The notes: generated from the letters alone by a model not told the origin. A stretch of DNA of 64,000 bases from Cladopsammia gracilis (GCA_022457155.1 JAJGOT010000346.1:770001-834000), one strand, 5' to 3'. Numbered from the stretch's first letter, positions 43,321 through 54,902 are shown. Program-made: numbers and translations.

Positions 43321-43868
43321 ATGACTTTCATGACAGACTTTAAACTTATTTCTTTGAATGTGTGAGGTTTGCGTTCTTTAAACAAAAGGAAGGTAATATT
43401 AATGTGACTTATTAAACAGAAGGCGGATTTTGTTTTCCTTCAGGAAACATATAGCTCCTTTGAAGACGAAAAGTTTTGGAATATGCAGTGGAAGGGCAAA
43501 ATGTTATTTTCACACGGCTCAAATCATAGCAAGGGCACCTTAGTGTTAATAAAACAAGGGCTAGATTTTGAGCAGAAATCGGTATTATGTGATCCGAACG
43601 GTCGTTTCATCATTTTAGAGGCTGTGGTACAAGATACGCCCGTTTTGTTTGTAAACATCTATGCACCAAACAAAATGCATGAACAGGAAGCTTTCTTGAA
43701 AAAGATTGAAAGGAAACTTGATAGTTACGATTTTGACCCAAATAGAAAAATCATTATAGGAGGCGATTTTAATAATTTCTTTGACGAAGATTTCGATTGT
43801 CTAGGTGGTCACCCAAAGATTAAACAGAAAAGCGTGGATATTGTTAAGGATATCAGCACAAACGTTTT
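43321..43868 (+). pseudogene. L1/Tx1-like LINE ORF2, AP-endonuclease part only
   Basis: Opens with DFKLISLNV, a stop, then GLRSLNKRKV, KADFVFLQETYSSFEDEKFW, HGSNHSKGTLVLIKQG, VLFVNIYAPN and IIIGGDFNNFF: the APE-type endonuclease that nicks target DNA. Two early stops. At about 43868 it changes abruptly into Gypsy sequence, so the reverse transcriptase and 3' end are gone; loss of the 3' side is not normal LINE 5' truncation and implies a later deletion or insertion. Confidence 0.8.
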
Positions 43869-45080
43869 TAATGCGAGTCCTTGACTTAAGACAGAAGATA
43901 CTCTTTGCAAGTAAAGATGAATCAAGAGATGTCCAACGACTATTGTTTGAGTGGAACACACTGACTCTAGGAGGGGACAATGTCTTATACCGTAAGACGA
44001 GCGAACACCAACAAGTGGTACTACCCCAGCAGCTGCGTAGGACTATTTTCAAAGAACTTCATGAGGACATGGGCCATTTAGGTGCTGAAAGAGTATTTGA
44101 TTTGGCTAGAGCAGGGTTTTACTGGCCACACGTGAAGAACGACATCACTCATTATGTTACCAAAGTGTGCAGATGCCTAAAGCAGAAACCACCTGTAGCC
44201 AAGCAGAGAGAGCCACTACATCCGATTATCACCACAGCACCCTTCCAAATGGTATCACTGGATTTCCTCCATCTTGAGACAAGTGCAGGAGGCTACCAAT
44301 ACATATTGGTAGTAATGGATCACTTCACTCGATATGCTCAAGCTTATGCAACCAAAGACAAGTCTGCGAAGACAGCAGGGGAAAAAGTGTACAATGACTT
44401 TATCTTGCGATTTGGACTGCCTGAAACAATCCACCATGATCAAGGCAGCGAATTTGAGAACAAATTGTTTTACAATTTAGATAAGCTCATTGGGGCTCGC
44501 CACTCCAGAACAACACCGTACCATCCCCAAGGAAATGGTCAAATTGAACGATTCAACAGGACATTACTGTCAATGCTTCGGACTCTGCCGGAGAAGCACA
44601 AGTCAAGGTGGCGCGATCACCTTCACAAAGTGGTACATGCGTACAACTGTACAAAGAACGATTCTACGGGTTACGCGGCATTTTTCCTTTTATTTGGCAG
44701 AGCCCCGTGCCTTCCTATTGACCTGATGTTTAATCTTAATCCACCTGCTGGATTTAGTTCCTATCCAGAGTATGTCAAGAAATGGCGAAATGCTATGTCA
44801 GAAGCATACAAGATAGCCTCAGAAACGGCCCAGCGAAATGCTCTGCGAGGAAAAAAAACAGTTTGACAAGAAGGTGTGAAGAATTGTACTGATGCCCGGA
44901 GATAGAGTGCTTGTTTGAAACATGAGTGAACAAGGAGGACCAGGAAAGTTAAGGACACACTGGGAAGGCGAAGTACATGTTGTCGTCGAGCAGAGGGGTA
45001 AAGATGTGCCAGTGTACCAAGTCAGACCGGAGTCAGGAATGAAGAAAGCAAGAGTTCTACACCGCAACTTTCTGTTACCA
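43869..45080 (+). pseudogene. Gypsy (Ty3-like) integrase fragment
   Basis: Core frame to 44866: zinc-binding H-H-C-C region (HEDMGHLGAERVFDLA ... KVCRCLK), then catalytic core with VSLDFLHLETSAGG (D), IHHDQGSEFENKLF (D) and GQIERFNRTLLSM (E), and the GYAAFFLLFGRAPCLPIDL block. Three integrase acids are present, which insert cDNA into host DNA. A frame slip at about 44860 leads into the C-terminal GPY-like region ([21 protein letters not shown]), ending near 45080. RT and protease are absent upstream, so it is a fragment. Confidence 0.85.
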
Positions 45081-46055
45081 TGCACTTAATTGCCGGGGGA
45101 CGAATTCAACTTGCAAGTTTCTCAAACTTCTCGAAGCAGTAGCAGACAGCGTAAGCAGACAAAGGAGTCGCAGAACCAGCAATCTCTTGTCCCAGCCCCA
45201 TCGATGGCCAGTCAAGAAGACTATGATGAAAACATGCCATCACTTGTTCCAGCCAGTTACAACCCTGTGCTCAGGCCAACACCACTGAACAACCCCTTGC
45301 AGAGCAGTTGAACACACACGACTCTACAATCACTGGTAATGGCTGTAACCATCCACAGGAGGATGTCACTGAGCTAGCTTTTGATGACTTGCCAAATAAG
45401 AGTGCTCAGGATACCGTGTCTGAGTCAGCAGAGGAAATAGAGCAGTCTCGTGTTCTTGAAGCCAACAACTCTGAGGGAGGCAGACCACGACTCTGACGAG
45501 CTCCTGTTCGTTTGACTTACGATGTCCTAGGTCAGCCTGTGTATTACCCTGCAGTAACCACCAACATACCAACCGGTATGGCATTGGCCGCAGTATGGTC
45601 TACCCATCCAAGCAATGTACTATGTCTGTTCCTGAGAAACCAATGGAAACACTCTAGAGAATGCCCAAACCAGGACAAACAAGGAGATGAACAATATAGC
45701 TGTCTATATCCAACTTTTTTGTTTCTAACAAAAAAAACTTTATGACCAGGTGAAAATGTTAAATATTAACATACTGAGCAACGTGTTCTTAAGGATTCAT
45801 TCCTTTAGGAATCAATAGGCGTTAGTTTAGCCATTGTAAGTAGCGACTCAGAACATACTGTAATGCCAGTAGTGACTTGGAACGTTTTGTAAGGTTAGTC
45901 TTATACTAGACACTGTGGACTTGCGCAACCCATAGATGTTAGGTTCGAATTTTGATTACAATTTTTTTAAGGGGAGTGTGATAGGCTCCCTTAAGCCCCT
46001 ACGGGTGTAAACTCCCTATGAGTCTCCGCAGCAATAGAAATAAAGAGACAAGCAC
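45081..46055 (+). pseudogene. Gypsy 3' tail and LTR start
   Basis: Low-complexity Q/S/P-rich frames (45090-45311, 45308-45496, 45512-45745) follow the integrase as in many Gypsy pol tails. A purine stretch (AAGGGGAGTG, about 45969-45978) then gives way to TGATAGGCTCCC, which looks like a polypurine tract plus LTR start. The LTR end is not found, so the element is cut off. Confidence 0.5.
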
Positions 46056-46934
46056 ATGGTCAAAATGGTGTGTTTTGTCACTTTATTAACGTACCACAAA
46101 TTACGCGACCTTGGCGGTCTATCGAGGATGGGGTTAACATCTCCATTAAGATTGACAAGCAAGTTTTGGAAGGAATTTGTGGATAAAAATAAACGATTTT
46201 GGCGCCACTGTTTAGTTAGAAAAATAGGAAAAATGGGTAGATGTATTTATGATCCATTGTCTGCTTGCGATGCTCATACAATGTTTAGAAATGAATTCCA
46301 GATTGCTAAATATATGTTTTTTCCTAAGGTTAGTTCTATTGTTGATCATAGATCTTGTTTTTTGGCTTTGTCGAATGCTAATTGTGAGAATCATCTCGCC
46401 TTCATGTGTTGTGGTTTTTCTTATGTTACCTACTTCTGATTCTCTTTTTACTAATAAAGATATGTTTTTGGAAAAATGTGATAAAATACTTTTAAAACCT
46501 GATGTTTCAGCTTGTAGAGCAAGTTTAGAGAATCCTTCTACTTTTTTGTCTTCTGATATCGATGATGGCGATTATATTTTGCAACTTTATTATGGGACTG
46601 TCACAGATAGTTTTATTTTTAAATGTAAAATACAGCCCTATAAATATGAAGTATTTGTTAGTTGTAAGAGTGACATTTTTGTCAATCATAATTCGAGAAT
46701 GGTAATCGATTCTACTTTTAAGAGTTTAGAAAATGGTGATTAATTGTTAAAGAGATCGTTTAATATCAAGGAATTGGAAACACAAGTTTATATGGGAAAA
46801 TATTTTCTCAAATTAGGTTATTTAGATGTAGAGTCTTTTTGTGGACCAACAATGCTTCAATGCGTTTTTGACACTGTTTGTTTTCCTCGATTTGAATATC
46901 CTTTGTATGCGGTGTACTTTGCGCCAGTTGTGTA
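46056..46934 (+). pseudogene. Unidentified T-rich coding region, left of Penelope 2
   Basis: Frame 46056-46439 (FWKEFVDKNKRFWRHCLV, YDPLSACDAHTMFRNEFQ), with a slip near 46400 into frame 46249-46743 (SDSLFTNKDMFLEKCDKILL, YEVFVSCKSDIFVN), then 46744-46934 after a stop. Strong T-ending codon bias unlike neighbours. No family recognised. Together with 51655-52640, which has the same base style, it brackets the Penelope element and may be one unit split by it. Confidence 0.35.
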
Positions 46935-46959
46935 AATTATTCATTAGCATCTTCCAAAA

Positions 46960-48106
46960 TCGGAAAGGGAAATCACAGCGTTTTCTCAGGGATTTAAAGA
47001 AAAAGGGACATTTAGATCAAGAGGTATATGATGCCATATATCCGAGTGGGTCACAACCAGCTAGGATATACGGCCTACCCAAGATGCACAAACCGCGGAC
47101 AGCCAACTCTACACCTCCTTTTCGTCCTATTGTCTCTTCTATTGGGACATACAATTACAACCTGGCCAAATTTTTGAGTAATCTCCAGCCGCATATTCCC
47201 TAACGGCTTGTCCATGGAGGGGAAGTTTATGGTTTCATTTGACGTGGCAAGTTTGTTTACCAACATTCCTTTGAGTGAATGTATAGACCTGGAGGTCGAC
47301 TACATTACCAAAGGCAACTCTGGCATCAAACTAAACACTTCTGACCTGAAAAAAATTCTTCTTTTTGCCACCGCTGAAACCCATTTCATTTTCAAGGGCA
47401 CATATTACGATCAGGTTGATGGTGTAGCCATGGGTCCCCCTGGCCCCCATTCTTGCTAATCTTTTCAAGGGTCACCAAGAGAAGATCTGGTTGGAACAGT
47501 ATAGGGGAATCACAGGTTTTATTCTACCGTTGTTATGTGGACGACACTTTTTGCCTTTTCAACTCGGAGCGGGATGCTGACCTTTTCTTTAATTTCATTA
47601 ACAATCAACATCCGAATATTCACTTTACTATGGAGAGGAAGAGTAACCACATTCTTCCTTTTCTTGATGTGCTATTAAACAACAAATCCCCACAATTCCC
47701 TGTCACCACCGTATACCACAAAAAGACCTTCACAGGCTTGCTTACCAACTTTTTAAGCTTTCCACCCCTTTGCTACAAAATGGGTATATACTTAATGGTA
47801 ATTTTAATTTATGCACGTCAAAGAATCCGGCACTTACTTAGGGCTAAAAACTCATTTTAAAATGGTTAGCTTTTATTTACTGTTATAGATATCACTACCC
47901 ATAACAGTAAATAAAAGCTAACCATTTTAAAATGAGTTTTTAGGATCCCTATATGATAGGATCCCTATATGGTGCGTTACAATGAAGTATATACCACAAA
48001 ATGGGGCTGGTTAAAACGCTCATTGACAGGACCTTTAAGATCAATAATACGTGGGTGGGTTTTCACAATGATATTCAGAATTTTACTATTTTGCATAAGA
48101 ATCTCT
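46960..48106 (+). pseudogene. Penelope reverse transcriptase
   Basis: Motifs: ARIYGLPKMHKP, RPIVSSIGTYNYNLAKFLS, then after a frame break KFMVSFDVASLFTNIPLSEC (catalytic D), DQVDGVAMGPP, and, after another slip, YRCYVDDTFCLF (YVDD catalytic box). HFTMERKSNHILPFLDVLL follows. Deletions around 47200 and 47450 inactivate it. After the MITE the linker resumes as GLVKTLIDRTFKINNTW. Penelope RTs are telomerase-like and couple to the GIY-YIG nuclease downstream. Confidence 0.85.
47783..47995. mobile_element. 213-bp MITE with 8-bp duplication and 41-bp perfect hairpin
   Basis: Ends GGTATATACTT inverted at both sides; target copies ACAAAATG at 47775-47782 and 47996-48003. Inside is a perfect 41-bp inverted repeat (47846-47886 and 47901-47941) and a tandem AGGATCCCTATATG pair (47942-47971). 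An 8-bp duplication fits hAT- or P-type mobilisation. No coding capacity. Confidence 0.88.
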
Positions 48107-48433
48107 AGGGACTTTAAGATCCGAGACGCAACGGCTGTGAGACGCGGCCGGAAGTAAAATTTCAAAGAGGAGACATATTGCACATGCTCAAGCCGTCGTC
48201 CTGGCCACCTCACGTCGCGTCAGCAACGTGGGTTTCGGTGTTTTGACTTCCTGGAGAAAACGTGAGTATATTTGTTCCTGTCCTTAAGTCAAGTGATGTT
48301 AAATTCATTTAAACTGAAAGGATAAGCACTCTAGGAACATTGAGCGTTATTTGTAGCTAACGTTTGGATCGAAAAGATGAAAGGATTCTCATGATTTTTC
48401 AATTTACTTTCAGGCTCGATTCAGGTCATCATC

Positions 48434-49357
48434 ATGGCTGCAGCGGCTTCGAGCAAGCCTTGCAAGTAAGTCACAAACTACAACTGCAAATCCTCAATCA
48501 GGAATCTATCGAATATTCCTGTCGCTCTTTGGCAGTTTTCCATTTTAAGCTAGCGTTGCTTACCCAATATTTAACTTTGTGTTTTTATTTTTAGTGCGGT
48601 GATGTTTTGGACGTATGACCACGAAGTGATCCTTTGCAGAGAAGTGGCAAATGTAAACCCTTTTACTACTAAAAAGGGTTCAACTCAAAGAGCCAACATG
48701 TGGGAGAAAATTGCGGACACATTGAACAGCTGCATGGTACCGAAATTTAAAGTCGACAAAAGGTCAGTACGGGATCACGTCGGAAGTCTGGTTAGTAAAC
48801 ACAAGAAAAAGCTAAAACTGGAAGAAAAAGCAACCGGAATAGCTCCGGATGAGCAAACAGAATTAGAAAACCTGTTGGATATGTTGATTGCACTGGAAGA
48901 AAGTAGCGAAGTTGAAACAGGGAACAGTAACAAATTGCAGAATGACAGGGCTAAGGCGGAAGATGTTCGACTGAAGGCGATGGAGAAACTGTCAGAAACT
49001 AAGAAAAGAGCCGATTCATCCACAGATGAGAGCGATGAAAAACCAAAGCGACAACGAAGAAGTGGAGGTGATGCGATGGAATACTTAGCCCAGAGAGCTA
49101 AAGCAAATGAACAGCTGAAAGAGGAAGATCTGAAGATAAGGAAGGAGCAGCAAACACTCGAGAGAGAGAAAATGGAAGTCCTGTGGAAACAGCAAATGCA
49201 AATGCAACAGCAGCAAGCAGATATGATGAAAGCTATGCAGCAGCAACAACAACAAAGCCAACAGCAGTTTCTTAACTCCCAGATGATGATGATGCAGCAA
49301 CAACAGCAGCAGTCAAAGGCTTTAATGGTGTTATTAGAAAAAATTACAAATAAGTAG
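48434..49357 (+). CDS. Myb/SANT-like partner protein of Harbinger 2
   Basis: Exon 1 (48434-48465, MAAAASSKPC) and exon 2 (48595-49357) join in phase 2 (AA|gtaagt ... tttttag|TG) to give 264 aa. A non-coding leader exon ends at a donor near 48260, as in copy 1. The Myb/trihelix-like N-terminus has FWTYDHEVILCREV, RANMWEKIADTLNSC and FKVDKRSVRDHV. A K/E-rich coiled coil and a glutamine/methionine-rich tail (about 200-255) follow. These partners bind element ends and import the transposase. The frame is intact, unlike copy 1. A long minus-strand open frame over the CAG-rich tail is only its mirror. Confidence 0.92.
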
Positions 49358-49557
49358 TTGTTGTGTACAGAGAAACTCAGATGCAATTGTTGTGTTAAGT
49401 TGAACTTGAAGCATGCTTTCACATCTGGACATTTTATTTTTTCTTGTGTTTATACAGTGCTGTTACTGATGTTAATTATTGTTATATCATCACACAAGTC
49501 ACTTTGGATGTATTATTCTTTAAAGTTCTTATCTAGCTATTGTAAAGTAAGCTACGG

Positions 49558-50725
49558 TTAGTTAAAATAGTCTTGCAGTGTTGGAGGGTCGAGTTCAAAA
49601 TATTCAGCAGTTGTGTTTGAATAAAGGCATGTTAAAGCATTTTGCAGAATTGCACAGACTATATACATTTTACCAACTTGACTTAAACCTATTTTCAGGT
49701 TCTTTTTAAAATCCAGAAATTTGAAATAGTTGATTATGTCCCCAAATAACCACTCTACAGATGCACGTACTGCACTCATTTTTTCGTTATAGATTTGCAT
49801 CTGTGGGGTTAATACCCCAACTCGGAAAGGGGCTTGGAGGTGGATCCTAAGTGGGTAGGCTGGGTCTCCATATAGGCACATTTCTCTTCCAGCTGGGCAG
49901 AAAGCAAAATTTTCCAGATCGTTGTACAAATCAGAAACTGCTAACATTCGTGCATCATGCATCCTTCCTTCTGTGAAAAAAGACAAAAATTTGAAAAAAT
50001 TAGAGTAGAGTGGCTAATAGCCTGAGCTTGAGTTAAGTAATTGTTTAAGGCCTGTGCTTACCTACAGGACCATATAAATGGCCAATTATTCCATTTGGAA
50101 GCGCCCCGGACTGGAATTTAAGGGCGTGAACCCGTTTATGTCCGTTGTATACAATCCTCTGGTTTTCACCTGGTCTAGAAATAGGATGTACAATTCCATC
50201 TATGAAACCGAAACAATTATCTAGGGCTGATCCTTTATTGCTGATAGCATCAGCATAGGTATTCAGTGCTGCTGGGCTGAACAAGTCATGGTTCCACTGT
50301 GTGACTCTGTGGCCATGAGTGGTGAACATCCAGTCTACAACCTTATTGCTGATCATGCTAAGCTCTGGCACGGATCGACCAAAAATAGGAATCATGTCTG
50401 AATACCGGCACGGGTAAGCAAACCGTTTGAGCATTATACACAAGCCTTCGACTCCATCGCAGATTGTTCCATTATGGCACTGGAAGATAGGAGGTACTCC
50501 TAATGCCTCAACAAGTAAAGGAATGTCCCTCTTTTCCACTCGGAAATCCGCTTTACATTCGGCCGGGTCTTTGTTTGGAAGGGAAAACTTCGGATACGAC
50601 GAGTGAGGAAAAGGAAAATTCTTCGGGCGGAGGTCTTCGTAAAGCAAAAGAAACTCTTCTTCGTCTAAGATTTCTCCTTCCAGGCACAAACAAAGCATTT
50701 CTTGTACTTTCTTAAACGACGCCAT
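49558..50725 (-). CDS. Harbinger transposase (DDE_Tnp_4 / HARBI1-like), copy 2
   Basis: Exons 50062-50725 and 49558-49970 (G|gtaagc ... ttcacag|AA, phase 1) give 358 aa; exon 2 is the same length (413 bp) as in copy 1, and the intron position is conserved. Catalytic motifs: FGFIDGIVHPI, YGDPAYPL, SVEWLFGDI. Start MASFKKVQEM at ATG 50725. No stops. Copies 1 and 2 share most core residues but differ throughout, so they are sister families. Convergent with the partner gene; the 3' ends are about 200 bp apart. Confidence 0.95.
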
Positions 50726-50882
50726 GACTATTTTGCCTACAACTCACACTGAGACTTCTGCAGCCGCTCGTCTCAAATCTTAACTTTATTTTTCGCGCGC
50801 AAACGACGGCGTTCTAGTTCCAGTCTTTCATCGGCCGTCGCATTCTCAAAGCCGTCGCGTCTCGGATCTTAAGGTCCCTTCT

Positions 50883-51456
50883 TTCCCGAGCATGTATTAG
50901 ACATGTTACTCCACCGTTATGTCACGAGGGCAGTAGTAGGGAACGACACACGACCTTCAACAGGTGTTGAGCAACAGGATTTGCCCAAACACTACTTCAA
51001 GATCCCCTACATCGGCACTTTTCAGGTGTTGCACAACAAAGGGTGCGCAAGCTAATCAATCGATTCTGTAAACCCATTGACATAAAATTTGTTTTTTCTA
51101 CCTAAAAAATTAAGAACTTGTTCAATGTGAAAGATCATCTTCCTGACAGGCTCTGTACGCGCATCGTTTACAAATTTTCTTGTGCAAGCTGTAATGTTTG
51201 TTATGTTGGCGAAACAAGCCGACATTTCTCCACGCGCGTGCGTGAGCACTTGTCATCGGACAGATCTTCTCACGTTTATAAGCATTTGCAGGCTTCAGAG
51301 TCGTGCCGTACTTTTTGTAACTTAGACTGTTTAAAGACCTTAGACTCTGCGCCGACCAAATACCAAGTTAAGCTTAAGGAGTCTATGTACATCAAGTGGG
51401 AAAAGCCTGACCTTAATCAACAGGTTAAACATATCAATTTGCCGCTTTCCCTATAG
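50883..51456 (+). pseudogene. Penelope GIY-YIG endonuclease (copy 2)
   Basis: After the Harbinger the frame reads FPEHVLDMLLHRYVTRAVVG, HYFKIPYIGTFQVLHNKGC (with stops before and after), then CTRIVYKFSCASCNVCYVGE and TSRHFSTRVREHLSSD: the GIY-YIG nuclease with its Cys pair, and HVYKHLQASESC with the later E/N region, ending LPLSL-stop at 51456. Nicks target DNA in the retrotransposition cycle. Upstream stops make the joined protein non-functional, though the nuclease block itself is open. Confidence 0.85.
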
Positions 51457-51654
51457 TTGCACACACACGCACATTCTTTTAATTCCGTTAACTTCTAAAT
51501 TTATCTAGCGTATTGTTAAGTAGCGTATTGTTTTCAAACGCAATTCAACGTATGATTTGCAACAGGCACGTTTTAAATCACTGTAAACTTTCATAACCGT
51601 CACACTGACGATGATGGATGTACCGTCGAAACATGTTTGTGAAAATGATTAAAA

Positions 51655-52640
51655 ACGTGTGAAAAATTTGAATAAACATTGTGCATATATTGTGTTCTCG
51701 TATTTGAATTTGTAAACGGTAAAAAGCAAAAATGGAGTCTTTCTGTTGAAGAGAGAGATCTTTTTAAAACATTGGGTTTGGATGATTCTTTTACCGGCAG
51801 TTATGGTGATTTGATGGGGATTGTTGATCCTGATGGGGCTCATTTTCAAACTTCTAATTCGCCTATTGAGGTTAATACTTTGAGTTATGGCGGGGGCAAT
51901 AGCATGCAAACTATCGTCAATGGTTCGACCGCCTTTGCCTGTAGTGTTGTTTGTCCATTCCCAACGTTTCAAACACCTGTGAGGGCTGATTTGGTGAATA
52001 ATCCTGTACAACAGCTGCTACCACCACCGGCAGTAGAGGCAATAATACCCATGAAAGAGAATGTAGAGTGTCAAACAACGGCTGTTGTTAAGAAGGGAGC
52101 CAGAAGAAGCAGTAGAAAAAATCCACTAAAAACAGTAAAATAACAACAAATCAATTAACAACCAGTGTCAGAATCTGAAGAAAATGAGAATCTGCAAGAT
52201 ATCGCAGCAGATGCGGCAGAATCCCTACCCCTCTCCCCCAAGAAGAGTAAAGTGGGAGCGGAAGGTCAGGAATCGGAGCGGGAAAAATTGGAGAGGTTTG
52301 CTTCTGATTACATGGTTTTTACCTCTTCTTCTCTAGCATGTTTAAATGGGGCGTTTAATCAGTTGAATGAAAATCCTGAGCTTCTTGTCTATCAATTTGA
52401 GCTTATTCACCAATTGAATGTTGCTGCTCAGTCTCTTTATAAGCATAAAGAGTTTGTAGCCTCATTGAAAAAGTTTTTTGCCACTTGCCTGTGAGGTTTG
52501 ATGCTAAAATTGCCAAGTCTCTTTTTCATCCCATTGTTTGTACCCTGAGTAAGGAACAGATGGCCAATATCCTTAAGAGAGAGAGGAAAACCGCTGAAGA
52601 AAAAGAGAATCTACAAAAGAAAATGAAGATGGGGGAATGG
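51655..52640 (+). pseudogene. Unidentified T-rich coding region, right of Penelope 2
   Basis: Frame 51679-52143 (WSLSVEERDLFKTLGLDD, GIVDPDGAHFQTSNS, a basic tail KKGARRSSRKNPL), then 52165-52494 (acidic start SESEENENLQDI, LSPKKSKVG, LERFASDYMVFTSSSLACL, QLNVAAQSLYKHKEF), then 52485 on (HPIVCTLSKEQMANILKRER) ending near a (GGGAAT)n run at 52630-52660. One stop and one slip. No family recognised; nuclear-type S/P/K patches and helical second half. Confidence 0.35.
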
Positions 52641-52899
52641 GGAATGGGGAATGGGGAATTGGTAATGTATCCCAAAGCCCCAGCAAATTTGGACGATCAA
52701 CTTCATTTCAAGCTTCATTGTATGATTCTTAAAACAAGGAATGGTGCGATAAAATGTTAAATGCTAACAGCTTGGAAGAGTTTAGTCTGTGGTACAATAG
52801 TCTTAATCCAGACTCTAAAAGTTGACCCCAATATTCTACTGTAAGTTAAACATTACTTTACAGGAGATAAAAATGGTATCTCTTTACATATTAAGTTTA

Positions 52900-53420
52900 T
52901 ATCTATAGATAAGTCTATTGATAAAGGGTAAACTATGTATGCTTTCAAATCTGTTTGGTGTTGCTGTGTCAACTGTGTGTGTAATTGTTAACAAGATGAC
53001 AGCAGCGATAGTGAAGTCAATGACCGCTTTGTTGATAATTTATTGGATACTACAGAGGAGCTGTTGGCATCAATGCAGACTTTTGAAGAGAAATTTCCAA
53101 ATTGCATTAGCGCCATCAATGGATCACACATTTAGATCCAAAGACCAAAGCAACATGGAACTGACTCTAACAACTGGAAGGGGTATCGCAACATACTCTT
53201 GCAGGCCTATGTGATGGAAATGCCAAAATGTTGCACTTACGTTGGAGACACTGGTGCTAAAAAGACAGCAAACATTCATATTTTTGAAAGCATAAAACAA
53301 GCAGCCATAGATGAACCTGAATGGTTTAACATTATCGATTCCACTTTCTCCGAAACATACACAATTAAAGGTTACAACCAAGGCAGACAACATTTTCAGC
53401 GATGGGGAAAAGGGCAGTGA
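52900..53420 (+). pseudogene. HARBI1/IS5-like transposase fragment plus unidentified domain
   Basis: First part, across several frames: NLFGVAVSTVCVIVNKMTAA (helix-turn-helix), FPNCISAINGSHI (first catalytic block with D changed to N), NNWKGYRNILLQAYV. This is the start of a DDE_Tnp_4-type transposase. From 53199 the frame continues into TYVGDTGAKKTANIHIFESI, KQAAIDEPEWFNIIDSTF and ETYTIKGYNQGRQ, which does not belong to DDE_Tnp_4 and suggests a second, unrelated piece. Decayed. Confidence 0.55.
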
Positions 53421-54394
53421 AAGTGATCAAAGTAGTGAGGAGGAGGTGGACAAGATTGAAGAAAAGAACCTTGCTACTAGTATGTTACCACATGAAAGGA
53501 AGCAGCCATTAAATAAAAGTGACGTTTTGAGATGCAAGTTATGAACAAAGACAATTTTCAAAGGATGTAGTGAACCGGAGTATAACAGGTATTAAAAGAA
53601 TATGGTACATATGAATGATAAATGTGACGCTCCATTATATATTTGGGACCAGTTATTATTTATGGAAAGGCTGGATGAAAAAAAAAGGTAAAGTGGGGAG
53701 GGGAAAAGGAGTGAGGTGGGGTCACAGGTATTTCAAATTGGCCAGATTGGAGGCTTAAAGTTTTTTCAGAAAAGAGAGGAGGTTGGGGTAGTTTATTGAA
53801 GTTCTGTTAGAGGTTTTACATCTGTATGCATAAGGGAGAAATTTGAACTAGTTTTCTGTGGCCTTCCTATTTGTTAGGTATTCTCTGTGGAAAACCTTTC
53901 ATATACTTCAACTCGTGAAATCCCTACCTTTCATATACAGCTAGCCTAAAAAAGGTACCCCTTTCAGGTGGAGCATCCCCGTATAGCCCATTATAGGGAA
54001 ACATGCCACGGCGTGGTTGATCATGAAAAGAAAACCCGAATCACTTTGTCTGCGAGATTATGTCAGAAAAAAAATCATTTATTGTGCGCTCAAATTAACA
54101 ATAAGAAATTCCTTTATATTTTACTGAATATGAAATTTTCGCTTGCATCAGGTGAATTCAGGTGAGTTGAAAGGAAAACATTCTGCGCGGAATATTTTAA
54201 AGGCGAAAACATGCTCGCATTGCGACAGGTCTTTCTTTTAAATCGTTTCATTGAATTCAGCGTCGTCGACAATTTGCTTTACAGTTCAGTTGAAAAAAGA
54301 ATTTAGTCAATGACAATTTGAAGTTGAAAAGGACCTCCCTCGTGATGGGAAGAACGATTCGGCATCTCACTTGATGCTTCGTGGCTACAACTTG

Positions 54395-54530
54395 ACACAA
54401 ATTTGACAGCCAGTTATGCGATTGGAGACATTTTGACAGCCAGCTCTGTAAGGTAAGGTAGCCAGCTCTCCATGACAGCCAGCTCTGTGATTGGACACAA
54501 TTTGAAAGCAAGCTCTGCAATTGGTTGCCA
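54395..54530. repeat. Imperfect tandem repeat (CAGCCAGCTCTG units)
   Basis: About four units with TTTGACAGCCAGYTMTG and GATTGGASACAWTTTGA alternating at roughly 45-bp spacing. Confidence 0.5.
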
Positions 54531-54902
54531 GACGCACTTTGACGCAATTGACTGCCTCCAGGAAAATTGACCGCCTGAGAATCAAATGAGGCGCTTACCA
54601 AAAATCATTTCTATTTATCATACACTGCTTTAAAAGTAAAAAAAGAGTCAACTTGGACTAATTTCTTGGATTAAGGAATTTTTGCAATTATTACTTTGTG
54701 GCATTATTGTTAAATGTTTTACTCCAACCAACCCAAACTGGGAAAAGGTCCCCGTAAGTAGTGAAAGTTGAGTACTTATCACATCCCCATAACAAAGTCC
54801 CCACAAAAAAATAAACATTTTCCAAACTTTGAACAGATGTATCGCACCGCATCTTTGGCGTGAAAGTTGGACAGGCGTGCACCGGGAGTTAATGTTTGGC
54901 CA

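Larger units (their letters stand above)
48107..50879. mobile_element. Complete Harbinger (PIF) DNA transposon, copy 2
   Basis: Ends AGGGACTTTAAGATCCGAGACGC (left, quoted by start only) and AGGGACCTTAAGATCCG (right, inward), flanked by TCT (48104-48106 and 50880-50882). Encodes an intact Myb/SANT-like protein (plus) and an intact transposase (minus), convergent. Excision with one TCT restores the Penelope frame, so the boundaries are exact. Same layout and outer motif as copy 1, but clearly a different family by protein sequence. Confidence 0.96.
46935..51640 (+). mobile_element. Penelope-like retroelement (copy 2), with two nested insertions
   Basis: Reverse transcriptase (46960-47860) and GIY-YIG endonuclease (50883-51456) of one Penelope-like element, interrupted by a 213-bp MITE (47783-47995) and a complete Harbinger (48107-50879). 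Removing each insert with one target copy restores one reading frame: LCYKM|GLVKTLIDR across the MITE, and ILHKNL|FPEHVLDMLLH across the Harbinger. The 3' end is near 51640. Limits are approximate. Confidence 0.85.

Noticed and set aside
48775..49422. Long Cys/Ser-rich minus-strand open frame
   Set aside because: It is the antisense of the Myb-like gene; the Cys runs come from CAG/CAA repeats encoding glutamine on the plus strand.
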